A stretch of 64,000 nt of DNA from Anisakis pegreffii. Taxonomy: Eukaryota; Nematoda; Chromadorea; Rhabditida; Anisakidae. The notes under the pieces are model-generated. The model was not told the DNA's origin. It did no database searches and was given only the letters and a program-made list of their open reading frames with translations. Positions 9,911 through 20,329 of this stretch are shown here, piece by piece. The translations under genes and the position numbers were made by a program. How positions within the stretch are numbered: the stretch's first letter is position 1; the number at the start of each line of letters is the position of its first letter. The stretch spans positions 26,196 to 90,195 of the forward strand of contig JAPYMA010000437.1 of NCBI GenBank assembly GCA_035041965.1. The letters are read 5' to 3'.

Positions 9911-12900
9911 ATGCAGCAGTTAACAAGTTTTGCTTTGTTGCATCTACTACTGTTCGCAGTATGCACTCTTGGTGAGTTAATTTATTCTTGAATCATTTAT
10001 GTCAGTATACTCTTTTGCCTGCTCAAGTGGTTCTTATGGGGGAATGTCTACCTCGAAGAGGAATCTGAAGGTGCCTAAAAGGGAATTTGTGGGGTTGGTG
10101 AATCCTTGCTGACTGATTCTTGTTCTTAATTCTTTCACATCCGTCCAATAATGTTTTCAGAATGCTTGCTTGATCATAAGGAATTCATCTAACACAGCCC
10201 ATGAATTCATTTTCCTAATTTTCATCGCTAAGGAAGAATAGATTGTCGCAGGAAGAAATTGGAGTCACATAGTTTATCAGGAGTGGGACGGGTTAACGGT
10301 GTGTGCACGGCTAAAGGGGAGCACGAAGGGCAAAAGCATGAGAACCACTTTTTCATTACATTTTATGAATATGATTCAGCCAATTTTCGCATTTAACCAG
10401 AGCTGGATGATTATTGTAATGATGAGAGATTGGCACGCCATCGAAAAACAATAGAGCGCTATTCGCTGATTTGCTAAAGAGAAGTTGTTTTATGAACAAA
10501 TACAAGCAGTACTGCTTCTACTCTGTGCTGATAATTCTGTACTCGCATTATCAATTGTTGCAAAGATTGTAATCAGGAGACTAGTGGCTACAGAAGGTCA
10601 CGTAGAAGTACTTTGCAACAGTTTTTTCTGAATCAAACTAAGGATGATGAGTAAAACTCTCCAAAATCTTATTGTACTAATCTTGATCTACATGATAGGA
10701 TGTTGCATGCAACCGAATGCCATGTAAATGTTAGATGGCGTGAGATTGAGCAAGAGTTTGTCTTTGTGATATATTCGTAAAACATTGCAAACTCTCCATG
10801 AACGGAAGATGCGGGTTGCGAGGCGTGCAGCTGATAAGTATTGAACGAAAACGTGGGGGATTCCGGAAAGTTAGGCCTACAAAACGGCGGGAGATGAGAT
10901 TTCAGGCAGAGGAAGACTGCCTCCACCCAACTTGCGATCAACTTGATCGCATTATTCACAATATCTGCGTGGAATTTAACATCGTACTTCAATGTCATTC
11001 GAATTTATAACGATGAAATATTTTGCAATTCGCTTCTATGAGCATTTTTCGCCTTGCTCGCTGAATCTGAAATCCTAATAGTTCTCTCACTTTCAGGTCG
11101 GGTTGCTCCAGGAGAACATCGGAGCCCACTTCCACATCCCAGTGAAAATTCAACAGAAACGGATGATACAAAGAGTGAACTCGAAAAGGTAAGAGACCAC
11201 GAGTGCCTGCCAATTTTAAAAAGACCAACACTGAATGACCAGAGTTAATATCAAAGTTGTTGGTTAGGAATGAGTATTTGGAATCCATCCGATAAAAAGT
11301 TGATTTTATATTGGATATATGCAATCGGACAATCCCATCATATTGAAGATGTTGCGTTTTCAGATAGAAGATCTGTGTGTGCGAACGCACAATAATACAG
11401 CGTTTATGGGAATTGAGCCATTCTCGAGAATTCGTCTTGACTCAGCGAGTGACTGTCGGAAAAGCTGTCTTGAGACATACCCAAAATGCGTTGGGGGTTA
11501 CTTTCTTGCGCATTTTTTGTTTCAAAATAATCTGTCACCATCGAATAACCATCCAAATTTTTTCACTGCAACGAGAAAGTTTGTCTATTTACGTAAAAAA
11601 TTCATTTTCGTGAAATTATTCGATCTAAATTCACATTTAGCTCCACATTTTCCATGAGTGACTAAAGGCAAACAACCGGTAGTATTCGCGATTCGGAAGC
11701 AAGATAAAAAAAGTTTGGAAGTGCATTAATTGGAGTTTCTGACCCCCGGCGACATCAAAAAGCACCATTCGCGTGATTACATTGATTTTATAATTGATTT
11801 GATATTTCGTTCAGTGATGTTCTATTACGTGCATAGTGGAGATGAGAACCAGAAGCACATTTGCTATCTGTTTGATAAGAACAGCGTTAACGAAGAAGTC
11901 AGTTCATTCTTCACGACTCTTTGCTTACCATTTTTCATACTGCGATAAATTACGCCACATCAGGAACACTCATTTTTTTAACGTTTTCAAAAGTTCAACG
12001 CTGAAAATTGCTGCATGATTTAAAGAAGTTAACATGTCAGAAACGATAAGATTAAAAAATTTTTGTGTACCCTATGAATATCCTTCGAGATTCATCAGCT
12101 TCGCTCCTTAAAAGCATTAATAAAACGAAATATATCAGGTAGCGCTGGTTCCTGAGAAGCCGTCATCACCACTGGATATGGTAAGAGCACTTGAAGTAGT
12201 AGTGAATTGCCATGAATTCGACCCGGTTCCACCTCTTGCAGAGCATTTCGTAATGTCATCAGATAACGTACCCTTGAAAAAGAGAGGTAAGCAAAAGTGC
12301 AGAAATTTACTGCTTCGTCAGCGTTATTTGAGTGAATTCATTTGTTTTTGATTAACCACTCTCTCATGATTCAAATCATTATGCAACTGAAACTGAGGTT
12401 GATAAGAGACTGTTCGATGAATACTTATTCTAAATTTTCAAAATGTTTCACTTTGTAGACGAATCGCTACATTTTTTTTGACTATCTGAATGATTCATAT
12501 GCATTAAGAAGAAATGATTCAACCATACTCGTTTCCGATTTGACGATTAGAGAATGAGAGGTAAATTTGAAGCAGCATGATAGATGTGGAATTGTTCAGA
12601 TGTTGGTTTCGATCGTCCAGTTGTAACAACTGGACCCTGGTCGAGTTGGTCAGTGTGCTCACCCACGAATCGTATGTTTGGGAATTTTTTTACAACGACA
12701 TTGTGAATCATTCATGCTATTAAATGCTTCAAAAAAATTATAATTGCATTGTATCCGCAGTTATTTGAATTTGGTTCTAGGAAACTGATTGCACAAAATT
12801 TTGATTCGGTCTGTAAAAAGGAGTTGGACTAACATCTCTGTGATTCAGTAATGACGAAATTACGTTAAGGTATGCAACTACGTTACCAGCCATGTGAATA

Positions 12901-15900
12901 TGGTCGACTTGTTCAACGCAAAAAATGTTATACGACTGCGGGTGGATTGGGAGGATCAGTAGTTTCGGCAGGATCGGGAGTGTCTGGAGTATCAGGAGTT
13001 TCGGGAATGTCGGGAGTGTCTGGAGTTTCGGGAATGTCGGGAGTGGCTGGGGTATCGGGAGGACCTCTAGTTTCGGCCGTTGAGCCAACAGCATCAATCC
13101 AGATTTCTGTTCCTTATCCACCACTTCCATACACTCATCCTTCAATGCAAACGTAACTTGTTTTCCTTCCTTTTCATCAATGCATTCATTGTTCAGTTTA
13201 ACGAAATTCTATCGGTAACCTAACACAATTTATCAACGTGACAGAATAATATTAGCCTTGAACGAGAGTATCACTCCGGAAGAGAGCGCTTTCGCTATGA
13301 GAATATTCATTGCCTTAAGTAGTTAGAACGTATTGGAACTGTTCATTTTGAGAAGCAAAGCAATGAAATTGGCAAGTCTCCCTTCCGAGAGTGAACGAAG
13401 AAGCCAGAAAATGGCTCAGTCGAAAGTTTCGTTTCGAATGTTTTGTGGGAGGAACAGTCATTGATTGTTGCAGAATAGTGATCCTCACGTTCGGGTGCTC
13501 CGTTTCCCCTTTTGATGATCTAGCAGGCCGCCGTTACCCTCCCATTACTGCCCCCTTCCCTGGATACAAGAGCACTATGATGGTATCCGACAGCGCTAGG
13601 CCTTCCTTTAGACCGTTGGGTTGCTCATTATTGCAATCGATTATGATTGCCTGAAAAGCTATTGTCTGTGACACGCTCACTTGAAACTCATTCAGATGGA
13701 TTCTCATTCTTTTCAGACGTGTTGTATTCACTCTCATAGCTATTGCATGCGAATATCATTCTCTTGATGAGTTTTTCTCATTCACTTCGTTTCATTTCAC
13801 TTCACAGTTAGAATCAATTTCTTATTCTGTAGCACAATCTATTTACTGGATACGTTGACGAGTGATGACAGTCGGAATCAACAATACAATAATCGAATAT
13901 TATTGCTCAACAACGTTCGACAGTCAAATGATCAATTATAGAGTGTATTTGATAGAATGAGAATTTGACCTTAATTGTTGAGTGAAATGAATGAAAAATT
14001 AGCAAAAGAGAACATTTTTGGTGATAAAAGCTATGAGAGTGATTGTAGCAGCAAGGAAAAGAATGAAAATCCTGTTAGGCCCGGACGAGTTGATGATACT
14101 TAGAAAATAGCAGAATGAAAATTGCTGCCAACAACTAACCGTCACCATGGCGTTCTATTATGACATGGAACCGCACTGAATACTAATAATCCGACCTCTT
14201 CCATTACCCATTGACATCTTCAAATTACCCAAAATTGGTAATTTCACCCAATAGGAGAACGTATGAGTGGGATATTCTTCAAACGTTCTGTTGAAAAGTG
14301 GTGTCTTCTGGCTCCTGGCAGCCCATTTAGAACGAAAGAATGATCCCAACCGTTAACATCGAACTTATTTAACAACTACATGCTCGTCTCACTTTGGGTG
14401 TCTCGTAAATTGGAACGCAAAAGGTAACATTATCCACAGTCAGTAAATGATGCGATAAGAAATAAGTAAGCTGTTCGCAGAATTTAATTCTGAGGTAGCA
14501 AGCAGAATGAGACACTGAATTTCGAATGCTTTCAGCAGCGAGTATGGTCGCATAATGACTGAACATCAACAACAAATGCGTAAACTATGTTGCTATCGTC
14601 AACGGTCAATGGCAGCTGCAGGACAGCAGGTAACATTCGTGATTCAAAAAATTGGCACTTATGTAACCATCTTTTCACATCCCGTAGAGTTTGCTTCATT
14701 ATGCGTAGAACTTTGTGGGTACAGATATTCAAGAAGGAAAATTTGATGAATTATGTGGTAAAAGTTCAGTTTCGATTGGAAAATTTAAATGATTTTTGGA
14801 CGATTCAATTAACGATTTAATGATTTGGAATAGCGATTTCGTTTTTGATAAATTCAAATGAATTCATGAATACTGAGTTCGTTGAGGATATCTCCAGATT
14901 TATCGCGCTGTGGTAAGTGTATACAGAAGCAACAACTAGCAAATGAGGAACAAACATATTTTGATGACATGCATTCGTTTAATAAAAACCGAATGTATTT
15001 TATAAGCAAATCATTGTCGAATGCACGGTTCATCTTTTAAAAGCAATGAAGCATTCACGTCTTATGATACGTTTGCGGCTGAAAGCGGTGTTCGAAATTT
15101 GAGTTTAATATTGTGATTATGATGCATATAATCACATCGAATCGTTTTAAGGCAGCCGCTTGTGCACATCCTTGTGTTGGTCTATACGGAGGTGCTTCAC
15201 CAGCATCAGTGGGGTATCAAGCAACACCGGCAGTATCATCATCCGTATACGCTGTTAACAGCCGCCAGCAACCGCAACAAAGCCAGGTTATCGTAGGACA
15301 GGTCCGTCAACCGTTACTATCAACAGCCGTACACACTGTTGGAAGCCATCAACAAATTCAGCCAAGTCAGATTGTTGTGGAACAAGTCCATCCACAAATT
15401 CAGCCAAGTCAGATTGTTGTGGAACAAGTCCATCCACAAATTCAGCCAAGTCAGGTTGTTGTAGAACAAGTCCGTCAACCAGCAGTATCAGGAGCCGTAT
15501 TCACTGCTGAAAGCTATCAACAAATTCAGCCAAGTCAGGTTGTTGTAGAAGAAGTCCGTCAACCGATAGTATCACCAGCTGTGTACACTACTGAAAGTCA
15601 TCAACAAATTCAGCCAAGTCAGGTTGTTGTGGAACAAATCCATCCGCAAATTCAGCCAAGTCAGGTTGTTGTAGAACAAGTCCGTCAACAAATTCAGCCA
15701 AGTCAGGTTATTGTAGAAGAAGTCCGTCAACCGATAGTATCACCAGCCGTGTACACCACTGAAAGTCATCAACAAATTCAGCCAAGTCAGGTTGTTGTGG
15801 AACAAATCCATCCAACAATTCAGCCAAGTCAGGTTGTTGTAGAACAAGTCCGTCAACCAGCAGTATCAGGAGCCGTATTCACTGCTGAAAGCTATCAACA

Positions 15901-16972
15901 AATTCAGCCAAGTCAGGTTATTGCAGAACAAATCCGTCAACAAATTCAGCCAGGTCAGGTTGTTGTAGAAGAAGTCCGTCAACCGATAGTATCACCAGCT
16001 GTGTACACTACTGAAAGTCATCAACAAATTCAGCCAAGTCAGGTTGTTGTGGAACAAATCCATCCGCAAATTCAACCAAGTCAGGTTGTTGTAGAACAAG
16101 TCCGTCAACAAATTCAGCCAAGTCAGGTTATTGTAGAACAAGTCCGTCAACCGATAGTATCACCAGCCGTGTACACTACTGAAAGTCATCAACAAATTCA
16201 GCCAAGTCAGGTTGTTGTAGAACAAGTCCGTCAACCGGCAGTATCAGGAGCCGTATTCACTGCTGAAAGCTATCAACAAATTCAGCCAAGTCAGGTTATT
16301 GTAGAAGAAGTCCGTCAGCCGATAGTATCACCAGCCGTGTACACTACTGAAGGTCATCAACAAATTCAGCCAAGTCAGGTTGTTGTAGAACAAGTCCGTC
16401 AACCGGCAGTATCAGGAGCCGTATTCACTGCTGCAAGCCATCAACACATTCAACCAAGTCAGGTTGTTGTAGAACAAGTCCGTCAACAAATTCAGCCAAG
16501 TCAGGTTATTGTAGAAGAAGTCCGTCAACCGATAGTATCACCAGCCGTGTACACTACTGAAAGTCATCAACAAATTCAGCCAAGTCAGGTTGTTGTAGAA
16601 CAAGTCCGTCAACCGGCAGTATCAGGAGCCGTATTCACTACTGCAAGCCATCAACAAATTCAGCCAAATCAGGTTGTTCTAGAACAAGTCCGTCAACCGG
16701 CAGTATCAGGAGCCGTGTTCACTGCTGAAAGATTTCAACGAACTCAACCGGGTTCTGTTATTGTAGAACAGATCCGTCAGCCTGCTTCAGTCGTTGTCCA
16801 AGACGTTGTCGCTCAATCTGTTCCTCATATACCTAAACCACAACTAGTGGTCAGTCAACCCTTAAGTGTGAGCCGTTCAGATAGACTACTTCGAGGACGC
16901 CTTCAAAAAATAGTTTGTGCAGAATGTGCTGCAGGTGATGTGAAATGTCTCAGGATTTGCAAGAAGAAATGA
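9911..16972 (+). CDS. Gene copy A: secreted PAN/TSP1 protein with large repeat domain and short Cys tail
   Basis: Exons: 9911-9971, 11097-11188, 11364-11496, 11815-11897, 12139-12286, 12600-12671, 12870-13152, 14536-14629, 15152-16972. They total 2787 nt in one frame (928 residues), all introns GT...AG. Residues 1-20 form a signal peptide (MQQLTSFALLHLLLFAVCTL). Residues about 52-155 hold six cysteines in PAN/Apple order (LCV, DC, SC, KC, IC, NC). Exons 6-7 encode one TSP1 start, GPWSSWSVCSPTN. Exon 7 continues into VSG triplets, and exon 8 is Gln-rich with CCYRQR. Exon 9 is mostly tandem repeats and ends CAECAAGDVKCLRICKKK. The eight downstream TSP1 exons of copies B and C are absent, with the repeat exon fused to the terminal Cys motif. 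Likely secreted; the partner is unknown. Exon 3's donor (G|GTTACT) is weak but fits the phase in all copies. Confidence 0.85.
9960..12330 (+). repeat. 5' half of gene A, near-identical to gene B
   Basis: Introns 1, 2 and 4 and exons 2-5 match 26500-29040 almost base for base over long stretches, including non-coding sequence. Intron 3 is the exception: it diverges and is about 190 bp longer in B. Identity in introns equals that in exons, which points to recent duplication or gene conversion. Confidence 0.85.
12951..13060 (+). repeat. VSG-triplet low-complexity repeat, gene A exon 7
   Basis: Nine-base units of the type GGAGTGTCT/GGAGTATCA encode Gly-Val-Ser triplets (GVSGVSGVSGMSGVSG). The segment is about twice as long in copies B and C. 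It follows the Cys residues of the first TSP1 and probably forms a flexible linker. Confidence 0.85.
15330..16750 (+). repeat. 84-bp bipartite tandem repeat encoding a 28-residue unit (gene A)
   Basis: Each unit is two 14-residue halves: half one like QQIQPSQVVVEQVR, half two like QPAVSGAVFTAESY or QPIVSPAVYTTESH. Halves are also duplicated singly, so the order is not strictly alternating. The 42-bp half unit is a multiple of three, so copy number can change without breaking the frame. The protein is rich in Gln and Val and has no cysteine here. Confidence 0.95.
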
Positions 16973-17075
16973 AGTGGTTTCAAGAGAATTCTCAAGAGTT
17001 TTCAGAGATTTATGCTTGGTTGAGATCTGACATGTGCATTTACTGTTGTTTCATTCAGCTCTCTACCTGACTGCC

Positions 17076-17081
17076 AATAAA
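17076..17081 (+). terminator. Poly(A) signal AATAAA, gene A
   Basis: AATAAA lies about 100 bp after the stop within GCCAATAAAGGATTTTGC. The same sentence appears after gene B and, inverted, after gene C, showing that gene A keeps the original 3' UTR despite lacking the TSP1 exons. Confidence 0.75.
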
Positions 17082-17424
17082 GGATTTTGCTTATAACTCG
17101 TCTTCCAGTTTTGAATTCAACCGAAATAAACAGTCGTTTGTGGTATTTTGTTACCGACGGTCCGCCTGAACGAGTGGATAACACGGATGATAGGAACAGC
17201 GAGGAGAAGACATCTGAGTTCGATTATTCAACTTTTGTATGCTCCAACACGTATTACTACTTTTGCTCCAAAACTTATTAACTTCAACTTGAACCATGAT
17301 CGCATCTGCAGGAAAGTGACAGTATTAATAATCATATTATGAATGATTTAGTGCGGTAGATGTTCCGAGGAGAGGGGATCTCAAAACAGCCTCGCCCAAA
17401 AAGCCAAATTTTGGAGTGGATTTT

Positions 17425-17570
17425 TTAAGGTCTCGTTTTTCTCCTTTCTTCCTTTCCTCCGCCCTTTTCCAGTTCCTTTTCTCATTTTATTCTCCCGTCT
17501 GCTCTCTTTTCCGTTCTCTTTTGATCTTCCTTTTTTTTCTTTTCCTCTACCTTTGTACCCCTCCCTCTAT
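17425..17570. repeat. Long polypyrimidine tract
   Basis: About 140 bases on the plus strand are almost entirely C and T (TTTTTCTCCTTTCTTCCTTT and similar). No coding meaning is evident. It sits just before a MITE. Confidence 0.85.
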
Positions 17571-17590
17571 GGGTACGCTACTGATTCAGT

Positions 17591-17736
17591 TAGTGTTGTG
17601 CGGGGAGTGCCCGAATTCGGGGTCCCCGTCCCCGTCCCCGACCATTTTCCAGCGGCGGCCATTTTCGGGGACTGTCCCCGCCCTCGATCTCCCCGTCCCC
17701 ATCCCCGATCCATTTTGCTCTCCCCGCACAACGCTA
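17591..17736. mobile_element. hAT-type MITE with exact 8-bp target duplication
   Basis: The element starts TAGTGTTGTGCGGGGAG and ends CTCCCCGCACAACGCTA, 17-bp terminal inverted repeats with one mismatch. It is flanked on both sides by GATTCAGT (17583-17590 and 17737-17744). The inside is very GC-rich with runs of CCCCGTCCCCG and no coding capacity. Confidence 0.92.
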
Positions 17737-17890
17737 GATTCAGTATTTTGGGGTTCCGTCAATGAGATTACGCATGACATAGATGAATGTACAAAGAAAT
17801 GTAATCTCAGTCTTTGTAAAGTTTTCATTTAAACACCTCATTCGTAAATTATCAGTTCACGTGCAAGTCAGAATATCATACAGCAGAAAC

Positions 17891-18050
17891 TAGTGTTGTG
17901 CGGGGAGAGCAAAATGAGTCGGGAACAGGGACGGGAACGGGAAGATCGGGGACGGGTAGAGTCCCCGAAAATGGTCGGGGACGGGGACTTTCGGGGAGAA
18001 AACTCAATCTAGTCCTCGTCCCCGACTCCCCGGAACTCCCCGAAAATGTA
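17891..18050. mobile_element. Second, truncated copy of the GC-rich MITE
   Basis: It opens TAGTGTTGTGCGGGGAG like the element at 17591 and continues with GGGACGGG words, but no matching right end was found before AT-rich DNA resumes near 18050. Confidence 0.7.
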
Positions 18051-18099
18051 ATTTTGGAACTAGAGTCATCAGGACCTTGAAAACATGATTTTTTGATGG

Positions 18100-18632
18100 A
18101 AAAGCATTGAAATAAGTGATCTTCAAGCTAGAAAAACGATAACTGCAAAGGCGCAATGCAATTCTATTCACAGTATTTTATTCAATCACATAAGAAAATA
18201 GAGTTTTTGAAAATAGCAAAATTTTTTTAATTAGCAAAACTAGCAAAAACATAGCATAGAAAACAGAGTTTTTAGAGTTTAACAAAAAAAGCAACAAATA
18301 ATGTTTTTGAAAAAATAGCAAAATTTCTTTGATAAAAACAGAAGAGAATATATGCTCTACTCCTGCAGTTTTCTACTACATTCACCTATGCGGACATATC
18401 ACATGTCACTGTGCAACTCTCGAAATATTCCTAATCCTGGGAAGGAATTAACACACGGATTCATGAACTCAAAATTGCGTTGAATTTTGTTGCTCTTGGT
18501 TCCCATTAGAAAATGTGATTATCTCCATTAGTCTACACAGAAATGCATCCAGATGAGCGAGACATGAACTAATGAAGAGCAGAATAATCAGTTGAATGTT
18601 CAATGAAATGCTACGCAAAAGTTTATCAAGCT
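18100..18632. other. AT-rich spacer, no gene
   Basis: The first part is A-rich with AGCAAAAT words. From about 18480 the sequence matches 45590-45760 in the B-C spacer (shared word AGAAAATGTGATTATCTCC), so it is a dispersed repeat. Confidence 0.6.
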
Positions 18633-19199
18633 GTTGTTGATCATGCCATTCGTTTGACTTGCATCAATTTCTTAGACTATTCATCGATGATAGGTGGCAA
18701 ACAACGAGGATAACTGCATATGAATTAGCTGGGAATGATTAAGGCTTCCTTCAAGATCGAAGCACTATCAAAATTAATGCTAATTGACCTGCTTTATTAA
18801 ATCTGGAGATCCCAGGATTTTTCGAAAATTGAATCCCAGGGTCGGGATCAGAATTGAAATTCCGGGATCCCCTGTACACCCTAGCTGAGACAGCATGGTA
18901 GTGAGGCCTTAAAGGCAAACATGCGAGCAAAGATCGAATATTCAACTTAAGACCGCTCGCAAGGATTTCATTTTTTTGGGAGAGTTTCGGAGAGTCGACA
19001 ATTCTGGAGAAGTCGGGGACGAAGACGGGGACCGCGAATTCGGGGACTCTCCGCACAACACTAGCAGAAAGGTTATGTCGATCTGACTACCGTTATTGAA
19101 GTCAACAAAATTAACATCCGATATCAACCGTCACCATACTTTGACGGATGACAAATTAAACAGTCTTCATGCTCTAGATTGTCTGATGGAGCTGCTCTA
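18633..19199. repeat. Left arm of a 567-bp inverted repeat
   Basis: The arm begins GTTGTTGATCATGCC and ends GCTGCTCTA. Its reverse complement is found at 19751-20316 with only scattered differences. It contains another GC-rich MITE fragment near 19017-19065 and a segment with CCCAGGGTCGGGATC also seen near 25495 and 44990. Confidence 0.92.
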
Positions 19200-19750
19200 T
19201 TTCGTGATGTACACATAGCAAATGGTTTGTGCTATTATTCAAATCTGCGAATTTTTGGGCTGAAACAGATTCGTTGAAAGGAGACATCATGTGAAAATTT
19301 CATGCAATGCTGATAGCCTACTCGGAATCGCTTTTGTAAACTTCATCATGACAGATTTACCACGGCGTGCGATCGGATCATCACATGAAGACAACATGGT
19401 CGATTGCAATTTGTTCGTTAAATTGCCGCAAGCTACTGACGACAGCAATTGTCCGTGAATGGTACGAGTATAAAGTTTTACAAGAGTGATCAACGCAAGT
19501 TTCACAAATTCATATAGAACTGAATAACCGCGCGAACTATTCCTATAGCTACAATAATAACAATACTGCAGATTGTTTACTTTATGAGGTAGTCATAAAT
19601 GTCAAATGTGATCAGTTAGTGATAGTGCTGTACTTTCCGATGAATCGAATTGAGTAAGAGACAAACTTTCTGGTCGATATTGAAGTTTTCTCCTCAATAA
19701 ACGATGGGAACCATTCATATAGATTCATATAGAACTGAATAACCGCGCGA
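19200..19750. other. Spacer of the inverted repeat
   Basis: This 551-bp loop holds a 26-bp direct repeat (19510-19535 and 19725-19750, starting TCATATAGAACTG) and a 36-bp stretch (19677-19712) identical to 6865-6900. No gene is recognised. Confidence 0.7.
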
Positions 19751-20316
19751 TAGAGCAGCTCCATCAGACAATCTAGAGCATGAAGACTGTTTAATTTGTC
19801 ATGCGCAAAGTATGGTGACGGTTGATATCGGATGTTAATTTTACTGACTTCGATAACGGTAGTCAGATCGACATAACCTTTCTGCTAGTGTTGTACGGAG
19901 AGTCCCCGAATTCGCGGTCCCCGTCTTCGTCCCCGACTTCTCCAGAATTGTCGACTCCCCGAAACTCTCCCAAAAAAATGAAATCCTTGCGAGCGGTCTT
20001 AAGTTGAATATTCGATCTTTGCTCGCATGTTTGCCTTTAAGGCCTCACTACCATGCTGTCTCAGCTAGGGTGTACAGGGGATTCCGGAATTTCAATTCTG
20101 ATCCCGACCCTGGGATTCAATTTTCAAAAAATCCTGGGATCTCCAGATTTAATAAAGCAGGTCAATTAGCATTAATTTTGATAGTGCGTCGATCTTGAAG
20201 GAAGCCTTAATCATTAGCAGCTAATTCATATGCATTAATCCTCGTTGTTTGCCACCTGTCATCGATGAATAGTCTAAGAAATTGATGCAAGTCAAACGAA
20301 TGGCATGATCAACAAC
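19751..20316. repeat. Right arm of the 567-bp inverted repeat
   Basis: It is the reverse complement of 18633-19199. Frames on the two arms (such as 19822-20007) mirror each other because of the duplication and show no protein domain. Confidence 0.92.
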
Positions 20317-20329
20317 CGTCGCGTATATG

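Noticed and set aside
12870..13159. Exon 7 as a terminal exon (ACG TAA stop)
   Set aside because: The same CAAAC|GTAA junction is a good donor in all three copies and the phase matches the next exon exactly.
17416..17832. 138-codon frame
   Set aside because: It runs through a polypyrimidine tract and a MITE; composition explains the open frame.
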